Assembly: GCF_027172205.1 (NCBI RefSeq)
Contig: NC_070614.1
Span: 36,524,001 to 36,588,000 of the forward strand
Source: Podarcis raffonei
Taxonomy: Eukaryota > Chordata > Lepidosauria > Squamata > Lacertidae
Direction of reading: 5' to 3'
DNA: 64,000 nt
In this document: positions 10,614 to 22,600 of the stretch, in pieces
Position numbering within the stretch: position 1 is the first letter of the stretch
How the letters are laid out: the number at the start of each line of letters is the position of its first letter
The notes under the pieces: generated by a model
Seen by the model: the letters and a program-made list of their open reading frames with translations, nothing else
Told to the model about the DNA's origin: nothing
Database searches by the model: none
Made by a program: the position numbers and the translations under genes

Positions 10614-13600
10614 ATGCACCTGACGTGGCTCCTGAGCGCTGCCCTTTTAGGGTTGGCAAGCTGTGTGCCCATTGAACGGCCCAAGGAGAAGCAAGAAGAG
10701 GAGACTCCCCCTGAGGCACCAGTAAGGAATTCTAATCCTAAACATCTCTGTATTCTTGAGTAGTGCCCTAATGTATAATGGTGGTTGGTGATTAGGAAGA
10801 ACTTCCTGACAGTAAGAGCTGTTCGACAGTGGAATTTGCTGCCAAGGAGTGTGGTGGAGTCTCCTTCTTTGGAGGTCTGTAAGCAGAGGCTTGACAACCA
10901 TATGTCAGGAGTGCTCTGATGGTGTTTTCTGCTTGGCAGGGGGTTGGACTCGATGGCCCTTGTGGTCTCTTCCAACTCTATGATTCTATGATATTATCAT
11001 CATTATCCTATCTCCTGGTTAGCAGAACTTGGAGTCAGGCGCCAGTCTCCTACCACTTTAGAATAAATGTGTTTATTTATGATTCAATACAGGAAATGCT
11101 TATGCTATTCTTTGCAAGCCAGTACCAGAAATCATTCCATTTATCAACTGGTATTTTTTTACTTGTAACTCTGAAATGGGAATATTTCATTTTTGCTTGA
11201 ACAAACTGGAATGCAGTGGTTTATTTTTAAAAAACTACAAATATAATAAATCATAGGAAATGGAGTAAAGAGGGTTTATAAAACATGAAGTAGACATTTA
11301 AGGTCATTGATGTCTTCCCATGTTATCTGGTGACTATATAGGAATAAAATAAATTCAAGGATGGAAGTTTAGCTCTTAAAATGTTTTGGTTCGTCATGAG
11401 ACAAAGCAGATAACTTTTAAATCAGTGCGTAATTAAATATAGGTTCAGATGAAATCTCAGGTGTTTAACATGCAGAACATCTCTCTGGGCTTCTTGTTTT
11501 TTGTCCCATCTTGTTGCTGGATTTGCCCTTACATAGTTTTGCTGTGGAAATTGAGAACTTCATACTTTAGTGGAAGTGAATAATCTCTCGTTTCAGAGAG
11601 AGAGAGATAGGACTAGGTGGCCTGATTTTTGTCCCAAAAGTTTGATGAAGCCCACACCATATATATGTCACTAATTGTCTTTGTCTCTTAAACTGTATCT
11701 TTCTCATATTTCAAGGATGAAGCCTCTACTTTGAGCAGTTTAGGCTGTGAAAGGGAGGGGAAGATTTACAGCCTCGTGTCTCAGCCAGAGACCAGATGGC
11801 ACCAGAAATTTGTTGGTCTCAACAGTATTTATGAACTGATTGTGATAAGGAAGTTGATGGATCTTGGGGTGCAAGAGCAGGAGCATGTCACACTGCAGAA
11901 TTTTGTTACAGCTCTCCATTTGTTATTGATGAGGATGATGGTTAGCACATGGAGTTTGCTTATGTTGCATTGGACCTCTGAGTCCATTAAGCCCAGTTCT
12001 GTATCTTCTCTAACCAAGCATCTCTCCCAGGTCCCCTTCTCTGGAGACCCCAGGGACTAAATCGGAGAACCTTACGTGTGCAAAGCAAACGCTTTACCTC
12101 TGACCAACAGCCCTTCCCCGGATGGCTGCCCTGACCCATTGCTCTTGCTTTTGCACAGGACACAGGCCTCTATTATCACCGCTACCTCCAAGAAGTGATC
12201 AATGTGTTGGAAACAGATGGGCACTTCCGGGAAAAGCTCCAAGCAGCCAATGCTGAGGACATCAAGGTGATCTGAACTATGTTGTGTGGTCATGTGTGCT
12301 AGCAAGATAGTTTTCTTCTTTAGCCAACATTCAGAGGTTTTGGGTTTGGTGGATAATGAAATATGGCTTCCCTGGGAGCCAGACTTGGATTTTTGTGGTA
12401 GTAATGGATCCATATCGCTCTGCAGTGTGGTAACACTTCACTTGCTGAACGTGGACTGAGAAAACCTGGCCTTAAATCAGGGTGGGGAACCTTTTTGACT
12501 CCATGGACAAGACGCTTATCAGGCCAAATATGACAGCCTTGGCCACCTCCAAAAAGCCCTTGCATGAGTTTTCCAAATGTCCTGGTGGGCCAAATTGGAC
12601 TCCCAGTGGGCTAAGGCTGGCCCCTGGGCTGGAGGCTCCCCAACCCTGCTTTAAATCCCAAAGCTCACTTAGATGACTTTAGTCCAATTGCTGTCACTCA
12701 ACCTATCCTATCTCATAAGGCTGTTGTGAAGATTGGATGAGATGCATGTTCTGCATTGGGTTCCTTGGAGGAAGGGTGGAATTAGCATGACTAATAATAA
12801 ATAAAACCTCTGCCATCTGTGGCTTCTTTCAGAGCGGAAAACTCAGCAAAGAGCTGGACTTTGTCAGCCACCATGTCCGCACCAAACTTGATGAATTGAA
12901 GCGTCAAGAGGTCTCCCGGCTTCGGATGCTTCTGAAGGCCAAGATGGATGCAACCATGGAACAAGGTGAGCTGGGACAGAAGAGGGTGGCGTGAGTGGGG
13001 GCTCCTGGAGGGATTTGGGGAATAGAAATAGGGGGTGCTGAGAGTCAGGGATCCTGGTTTTGTGGTTGGGACTGTGGCATTTTGGATAGTTTGTGTTAGA
13101 TCTGGGTTCCAGCATGAGAAGTTCAGGGCCACTGCAGAGTTAATCTGTGTGCACACTGAGTGGTCTTTGGACACTTATCCCTTCTGATCAGGGATTAATT
13201 GTTCCTGACAGTCTATTGCACTTACTTATTAGTTGCATTTTCAGCCTGGGCTTCCTCAGATGTAGCCATAAAAATGGTCTTGTTAGATTGGTCCATCAGC
13301 CGCCAGCCTGGTCTCCCCACCCTCACACTTACTTTTCAGGAGACTCATGAGTTAGGCTTCATAGTGAGCCCCATCCCCTGTTGTCACCAGGAACTGATAC
13401 AGTCTGGAAGTTCCATTTTCAGTTGTTCTGACCAATAGCCATTGGCTTAAGTGGAAGGTGGGGAATCTGCTGCCTTCTGTGTGCTGTCCTTGGCCAGGTT
13501 GGTTGGAGCTGATGGGATTTGTAGCCCGACAACCTGTGGAGGGCTGCAGGCTCCTCATCCCCATTCTCTGTGACCTGTTGGAGCTTCAGATGTGAACCAG

Positions 13601-16600
13601 CATCCTTAACCTCTCCCCTGCAAACTCCTCTCCCCCTCCAGATGTACAGGTCGATCACCTCTCTTTGCTGAAGCAGTTCGAACATCTGGACCCTCAAAAC
13701 CAGCACACGTTTGAAGCCCGGGATCTGGAGTTGCTCATTCAAGCCGTATGTCTGAACTTCCATCCTTATTTCTTACCAAAATCGATGTGGCTGTCTTGTC
13801 AGCCTGTGGTGTGCTGATGCCCTGGTGTTTGCTCACCTCACCCTGGTCCATACTTGTGCAATGCAACACAACTGCCTGATTCAAGTGCTGTGCAAGAAGA
13901 TATCCTTGCAGTGGGTCTTATTGCCTATTTATCAACCATTCTCTGTTGCTGCTGCTGCGCTTTTCGACAGCTGTGTGATCCATGGCAATTAACAGGTGAT
14001 CGCATTTTGCTCCATGGTGGAAGAAGCTTCACTTGCTAATTAATATTGATAAGTATGGGTGACTGGTTTAAAAGCAAGGCCTTTTGCCTAACGCTCCATG
14101 TGGTTCAGTGTGGGATCAGCCGTGTGTGTCGTTTTCTCCTCCCCCATATTGTTTAAGGGAGTGAAGTTTTTTTCCTTTCCTTATGCTCTGGAGGAAAACA
14201 GCCACAAAAAGAGCAATTCTTTGGGAATTAAACTGGAGGTAATTGCCTGTGTTGAGGATTCAATTCCCCCAGAAGGAGCAGCCTCCTAAGACAATAATTC
14301 TCATGCACAGTTTGTTCGAGGAAGTAAGATAATCTCTTCCCACCCCCACAATGCTCCTCTGCTTTTCTGTAAAGTGTTTTCTTTATTGGCTCATCCCCTT
14401 TTGAAGAAAGGCAGGCTGATCAGGATGGGAGATACTGTGTTTTTGTTTTGTGCATGTACGTTTAGTAATCACAGCACATCCAGATTTTTAATATGTATCC
14501 AATCTATTCTACTTTTGGTCTCAAGGGATGGGTGGTAGATGGCAGGTCTGAGATCAAGTGGGGTTGCAAGACCCAAATCCGGAATAGCTTTTGAGTTTGC
14601 AGTCCTAGTGCAATTCTATCTCAGCTCTGCCTAGCTCAGTAAGACGGTGGCCCTGTCTGCACTATACATTAAAGCAGTATTATACCACTTTAAACACTCG
14701 TGGCTTTCCCCAAAGAATCCTGGGAGTGACTGTAGTTCATTAAGTTGTTAGGGGTCCCTTATTCCCCTCATAGAGCTGCAATTCTTACAGTGGTTTATTG
14801 AGAGAGCTGAGAGAGGAGTTAGAGTTGTTAACCAGTTGTTAGCTGTTCCGAATAACTGAGTCAGATGTCTCTAAAGAATCTGTTTCTATATCCAACCACA
14901 GCAGCCCAGATGGTATATGGTCAGAAATGGGAGGGAGGGAACAGTACCAACAAAGGAAGAATGGCAGACGAAGCTGACGGAATATGCAGAAATAGCAAGT
15001 TTAACCAGCAGAATAAGAGATCAGGAGGAAAGAGTGTTTAAGGGAGATTGGAAAACGTTTGTATAATATCTGAAGAGTTATTGCAAACAAAACCTTGGCA
15101 GGATTAGAGTAAATTCAGCGGTATAAATTAAGCTGAGAGAAGAGGAGAAAGAATTAATATGGAGTTAATTAGAATATGCAGCAGCAGAAGATAATTAGAA
15201 TGAACCATTGAAGGGAGGGAAGTCAATGATTAATGTTTGTTTTTTGTGAATGGAAATGTGAAAAAAATCGTAAAAGCAAAAAATATGTATGCATGTGCTG
15301 CACTAGATGGATCATTGGCCAGATCTAGCAAGCTCGCCTTACATTCTTGTGTTTACTTTGAGGTTTGCAGGGACTTCAAGCATCCGTCTTCGAGCATCCC
15401 GGGTTAGAGCAGGAGGAAATGCTTTTGTCCCAGCTCTCCCACTCCACTTTGTCACTGTTGACACTATCTGTCTTGCCTCTTCGCCCCGCAGGCTACTAAG
15501 GACCTGGAGAACTACGATGCCGCTCACCACGAGGAGTTCAAGCGCTACGAGATGATGAAGGAGCACGAGCGCCGGGAGTACTTGAAATCTCTGGATGAGG
15601 AGAAGCGCCGGGAGGAGGAGGCGCATTTTGAGGCGCTCAAGAAGAAGCACAAGGAGCATCCCAAGGTCAATGTCCCGGTAAGGGAACCACTTCTAGGTGT
15701 TTTTTTTTGGGGGGGGGTTGCATGCAGGTGTTCCTGTGGGAGGCAAAGATGGGAGATATTCTTTGGACTGGCCTTGATTGCCTCATCTGTAACCCCAACG
15801 CAGGGGAGCCGCGATCAGCTCAAGGAAGTCTGGCAGGAGACCGACGGCTTGGACCCCAATGAGTTTAACCCCAAGACTTTCTTCAAATTACACGGTGAGG
15901 AGGGGGAGGAAGGGTGTTCCTCTATTTCTGTCTTTCATCACTTCCCTGAAGGGAGCTCTGGTTTCAGGCTTATAGCAGTGGAGGGCTGACAGGTTTAGCT
16001 GACGATCGGTAGATTAGTGGCATTTTTAGTACAGTCATACCTCGGGTTGAATGTGCTTCAGGTTGAGTGCTTTTGGGTTGCGCTCCGTGGCAACCCGGAA
16101 GTAACGGAGCGTGTTACTTCCGGGTTTCGCCGCCTGCGCATGTACAGACGCTCAAAATGACGTCACGTGCATGCATGGAAGCGGCAAAACGCGACCCGTG
16201 CACATGCAGACGCGCCGTTGCGTCTTACGTTCCATTCAGGATGCGAACGGGGCTCTGGAACGGATCCCATTTCCATCCCGAAATACCACTGTAGTTGGAA
16301 GTCACTCTGGATGGCTTCCAACACATAAAAACACAATAAAACATGAAACATTAAAAATCTCCAGATACAGGGCTGCCTTCGGGTATCTTCTAAAAGTTGT
16401 ATAGTTATTTATCTCCTTGACATCTGATGGGAAGGCCCTCTGCCTGGTTGCCTGTAACTTCACTTCTCGCAGTGAAGAAACTGCCAGAAGGTCCTCGGAG
16501 CTGGACCTCAATGTGTGGGCTAAACGATGAGGGTGGAGACGCTCCTTCAGGTATACAGGATGGAGGCCATTTAGGCCACAGTTTGTCTTGAAAACATGGT

Positions 16601-19600
16601 TTATTTCTGAACGTGCCTCACCCTGTCCCTGCACAGCTTCTCTCTTCTCCCTCACCTCCACATGTGCCCCAAACAAGTCACATTATTTTCTAGATCGGAT
16701 TTATTACTCTCCCTTCACTGCAAGGTCCCAGGGTAATGTAGAAACACAATCTGGAAATTAATTCAAACAATGGACAAAGCCACATTCTTTTGGCTGTAAT
16801 GTTGTTCAAACCCAGAACAAGGTTTTTTTCAAACCCACCACGTGCAAAAAAACCAAGGTTTGTTCTTGGATTAATTGGTAGCTCACCATGTTGTTTGAAG
16901 GCAACAAGGCACAGCCTAGGCTTTAGGTGACATGACAGGCTGTAATTTGTGTGGGGTTGGGGTGGGCATAAAACTCTGGCATATTGTGATGTGCAAAACC
17001 AGGCCACTGGCTCTCCCATAATTACTCATTGGGGACAGAGAGAGGCTTGCCTTGGTCTAACTCTTATCTCTCTTACTTTCCCCCCTCAGACACAAATAGT
17101 GATGGAGTTCTAGATGAGCAGGAACTGGAGGCTCTCTTCACTAAGGAGGTAAGTTCTCTGCCTGGTTTTTAGTAATAAGCCTGTGCCCAGGCTGTACCAC
17201 AGCAGACTGCAGCTGGGAGGGGCATGCATGTTTCAATGCTCTTCCATACAAAAGCAAGCCCGCAAGCCCCTCTGCATGTAGAAAACTAGCACATGGGAGG
17301 AAAGCTTCTCTCTGACACTTTGTTTTCTGTGTACAAAGAAGTTTTTCTTGTATTTAGGGGCAGAAGGGGATGCATTCAAGCATTTGAGCCTCCCCTTGCA
17401 GTCTGCTGTGGTGCAACCTTGAAACAGGTCATCATAAGGACTAGCCTCTTGCCTGCGTATAGTGAGCAATTTTATCAGGCAGGGGTCTATTTACCAGCCC
17501 AAATGCTGGGGATTGAACCTGGGAAATTCTGCGTGCAGGGCAAGCACTTTCCTGTCTGAGCTACAGCCCAGTTGTCAAGAGATGATCTGATAAGAGGGCT
17601 GATAGGAGTCCCAGCAATATCTCAAGGGCCACAGACTCCCCATCCCTGTTTTTTTGTGGGGTGGGTTGTGAGCAGTCTTGAGAGGCGGGTTTCCCTTCTT
17701 GGGAACGACATGAGCTCAGGCGTGTAGCATGCATGTTGTGCATGCCAGAGGTCCTAAATTTGATCCCTGGCGTCTCCAGGCAGGGCTGGGGGATGCCTCA
17801 GCTTGAAGAGCCAAAAAGATGCTAGCAGTCCAGGGTAAAGGTAAAGGGACCCCTGACCATTAGGTTCAGTCGTGACCAACTCTGGGGTTGCGGCGCTTAT
17901 CTCGCTTTATGGGCCGAGGGAGCCGGCGTACAGCTTCCAGGTCACGTGGCCAGCATGACTAAGCCGCTTCTGGTGAACCAGAGCAGCACACGGAAACGCC
18001 TTTTACCTTCCCGCCAGAGCGGTACCTATTTATCTACTTGCACTTTGAGGTGCTTTCGAACTGCTAGGTTGGCAGGAGCAGGGACCGAGCAATGGGAGCT
18101 CACTCCGTCATGGGGATTAGAACCGCCGACCTTCTGATCGGCAAGTCCTAGGCTCTGTGGTTTAACGCACAGCGCCACCCGCGTCCCGGCAGTCCAGTGT
18201 AGACAAAGCTAAATAGACCCAACTGGTCTGACAGAGTAGGAGGCAGCTTCCTATGCGCCCAAGATTTAGGACCTTTGGACCTTTTCTTGTGGGGAAGAGG
18301 TTCCTCGGGGTTAGAGAAGGGAGATGGGCACAACAGGACTTCTTAGCCTCTCACCTTGCCCTTGTTCCCCATTTTGCAGCTGGAGAAGGTCTACGACCCC
18401 CGGAACGAAGAGGACGACATGTTAGAAATGGAGGAGGAGCGGCTGCGCATGCGGGAGCATGTCATGCACAATGTAAGCATATGGGCCGGACGGAGAGGGC
18501 AATGTAGCGCCATTGTTCCCCGCAATCAGAGAAGGCAAGGGGGGTCCACCTGCGAGACATGCTTATTATGACACCCCAGCTTTTCTCCGAGTGAAACACC
18601 TGCTTCTTCCCCTTTCTGTTCTATCCCTGCGAGGCGGGGTAGCCCTGGCAAGCTTCATGGCCGAGTGGGGACTTGAACCCTGCTCTCCTAGGTCCTTATC
18701 CAACGCTAACCACTGCACCACGCTGCCTCTTTGGCTTGTTTTTTGAAGGCTGCTGGTGGTAAAGCAATCCACAGTGCTAGCGTATCAGCTGAGTGAGATG
18801 CCAAGTTCCCACAGCCTGTTGTTGTTGGCGGGAGGACTTAATGTACCTTTCCTCCAACTTACCGCCCTCCTGATTTTTGGACTCCCCCAATGACCCTCAG
18901 CCCCAGCAGTCATGGTCTGTGGTTGGGGGATGATGGGAGCTGCAGTCCGGCTTACTGTCTCTCAGCCCAGCCTATTGCCTGCAGCATAGCCCTACCTCAC
19001 AGGGTTCTCGTGCATAATGTCCTGCAGGAGCGAGTTCCACAGTTTATGCTTTGTGGCGTTGCCTCTGCTCATTCACAGTACAGTGATACCTCTAGTTACG
19101 TACTTAATTCGTCCCGGAGGTCCGTTCTTAACCTGAAACTGTTCTTAACCTGAAGCACCACTTTAGCTAATGGGGCCTCCTGCTGCTGCTGCACGATTTC
19201 TGTTCTCAACCTGAAGCAAAGTTCTTAACCCGAGGTACTATTTCTGGGTTAGCAGAGTCTGTAACCTGAAGCGCATGTAACCTGAAGCGTATGTAACCCG
19301 AGGTACCACTGTACTGAGTCTAGAAGACTCGTCTTAGTAGAAAGCTTTGCCAAAAATAAAAAAAATACCCAAACCCCAGAATTTGTGGGTGAGGGTGAAC
19401 ACTAAAAGAGACCACAACAGGGGTGGCAGAACTCATTGCCTGCCTCCAGATGTTTTTTTGAACTGTTCTCCATCTCTTATCATTGGCCGTGCAGCCCTGA
19501 GGCTGATGGGAGTTGCTGGAAATGGAACGGAGGCAGCAAGCGAGGTCATGGAATCTCTGCTAATGTGCAGCAAGCACAGAAAACATTGGCCGTCTATAGT

Positions 19601-22600
19601 GACGGAAGCAGCTTGCAACTGGAGCGGAGGAGGACTGAACTGCTTCCCTCCAGTTAACATCCTTTCACTACCAGAGTGGTTGAAAGGGCCAGACCACACG
19701 TTTCCTTTCCCCTGAGAGGTTGTGGAGAAAGAGACTGACTTCAGGAAATATGTGGGTGGCAGAGCCTGTGTGTTTATTTGTGTGTGTGTGTGTACTGGGA
19801 AACTTGGCTTTCCCCTTTTCTCTCCCACACATTTGGCTTCTGAGATCTTTCTGCGTATTGTTCCCGTCAGCTGGTGTCATCTACACCTCGGTATTTTTCC
19901 AAGTATCAAGAATAGATGACTGGAACTTCCCCCAACCTGATGTCGCCCTCCCACCTGAGGACCCAAGGCTGAGGGAAGGCTGTTCTGTTCTGAATGTTTA
20001 CCAGCTTGACTCATCACTGGGGCTCTGTTTCTGCTTTCCCCACCTTTTGATGTGAGGAGGATTGTTAACGAGAGCAGCTTTTGCCAACCTGGTGCCCTCC
20101 AGGTTGGGGGTGATGGGAAGTTAGCCAACCTGATGACTTCCAGATTTGCTAAGGCTGAAATGGAGACGGGGCCTTTTTGGTAGTGGTGCCCAGCCTATGG
20201 AATTCCCTCCACAGGGAGGTTTGTGTGGGTTCTCCCCTCCTCCTAAGGGCAAGTCAAAGCTTTCCTTTCTAGAAAAGCTTTTGTGGGGAAAGCAGTTGTT
20301 TGTCCTGTCCTGCTCCTGCTTTTTGTCATCTACTTGCTGCTGTTTTTGTAGGTTTTATTGTCAGGTTTGTAGTGATTGGTTTTGTTTATTTATAATTCTA
20401 TGTTGATTTAAATTGGGAGCTGTTGTAACATTAAGGTGAGTTTTTTGTTTTGTTTTTTTTTCTGTGGGTGCAGAAATGCAGCATACGGATATACAAAACT
20501 TACTTCCAAGTCTGTTTCACAGCAAACGAGCCTAGAATCTTGCTCATTATTTTCCTTAAGAAGTGAAAGCTTTAAGACGTGTAGCCAGTATAAGTATGGA
20601 GTGACCCAGAGTCAAGAGAGAAGGGTGGAGGACCCATAACTCATACGCTGCAAATTTCTGAGGCGCCAACAGGCTTGGAGGGGAAAATGTCAGAAAAGCA
20701 GGGAGGGGCTGAAAATGGCGATTGAAGCCTAATAGAGGTACTGAAAGCTCAGGCAGATTTCTGTGGTCAGTTCACAACTTATCTTCTTGCAGGTGGACCT
20801 TAACAAAGACCGCCTGGTGACCCTGGAAGAGTTCCTCAAATCCACTCAGAAGAAGGAATTCAATGAAGCCGACGGATGGGAGGTTTGTGGAGGGGAGACT
20901 GCTGTGCGAAACAATATTCTAACAAGGATCAAAGAAGCAGGTCACTGTAGCAGATTGCAGGTTCAGGGGTGTGGGACACCTCAGTTGCAGGGGCCAGAAA
21001 TTACCTCCCTCCCTTCTTCTCTCTCTCTCTCTCTCAAGCCCTAGGAATCTCCATGGGCCAAACACTTGTTCCAGCCTTGTTCCAAGTGCTTTTCCCTGGC
21101 TGAAATCTGCTATTGAACTGTGATTATGCCTTGGATATGTAAGGATAGATTTAGGTGGGTGGGCGCTTGGAGAAGCCTGGGCTTGGCAGGCCTGGAATGT
21201 AGCCTATTGTACAGAGGTAAGAGTCAGATCATTAGCCACACCCACTTTTGCCTCTAGCCACACCCTCTACTGGCATGATGCAAGGTTGCCCTTGAGGGAG
21301 TGAGCCCCTCTGGTTAAATAAGGTCCGCCCATCCCTAGGCCAGGAGGAGACATATCTAACACACTCTCTGAAACTAGGTTAATCTTGCTGCATGCATGTG
21401 AAGTTTCTAAAAAGCAAATCATTTGTCTTTGCTTGAGGCAAGCTAATTCCCTTGGCGTGGAAGGAGACTTGTCTTAAATTGTTTGGGGCTGTGTATCAAG
21501 AGGGCCTACTGTCCCTGATCCGATTCCTTCGCTATAGTGTGGGAGTTTTTGAAAATTGATTTTGTGAGAGACTTCTGAGTCAAGAAAACAACATTTCAGT
21601 TTTATCTGATTACAGTCAAAACATGCTGACTTTTCCTTGGCTGTCTTTGATGGCCCTGAGCCTCAAGGTTCTGGTGTTGTTAAAGGTAAAGGTTGTTTCA
21701 AGTTTTTTTTAATAAAAAAAGTGTCAAATGATTTTAAGCCATGCAATTAAAAAAAAGAAAATTGGGGCAGAAGATGTTTTTAAATGATGAATGAAGGTGA
21801 CTGGTTTTTCCTGCCCTGTGTATGTTAGGAGAGTTTTCTATAAATTGCTCAAAGTTGCTTGCAGCATTTCAAAAAAATAAACTGATTCCAAAAACAACTG
21901 TCAGATCTAATAAAGCAACTTTATAAAGCAGTTTTAATATGCAGCATAACTACGAAGCCAGCAACTTTGTGTGGCCATTTCTGATTCTCACCCCTCAGCT
22001 TGATTACATTTTTATTTGTTGAGGAGAGCAAAAATGCTCAGAACCTTTCATTTTTGCAGCAGCAGCCTTTTAGGAGCTATAACTGTATTTTTCAGTGGGT
22101 ACTTGTTCCAGCCATGGGAACATAAGCCCAGTAGCTGCCCGTGCCCATTGGGGCTGGTGGGGCAGAAGGCAGTGAGCCCAAGAGCCAGAGACTAGTGGAG
22201 TTTGTACCGTATTTTTCGCCCTATAGGACGCTCTTTTTCCCCTGCAAAAATGAAGGGGAAATGTGTGTGCGTCCTATGGGGGGAATGCAGGCTTTCGCTG
22301 AAGCCTGGAGAGCGAGAGGGGTCAGTGTGCACCGACCCCTCTCGCTCTCCAGGCTTCAGGAGAGCCGCAGCGCCAGCCCCACAAGGTCGGGGGACACCGG
22401 GGAGGCGGAAAGCCGCCATCCCGCTGTCTCCCAATGTGGTTTGGAGGCTGACGGCGGGGAGACGCGTGCTTCTCCCCGCCGCCAGCCCCGCAAGCTCCGG
22501 GGACAGCGGGGAGGCGCAGCGTGTCTTCCTGCTGTCCCTGGACCTGGTCTGCAGGTGGGCGGCGGGGAAAAGAGCGCTTCTCCCCGCTGCCTGCCCCGCA

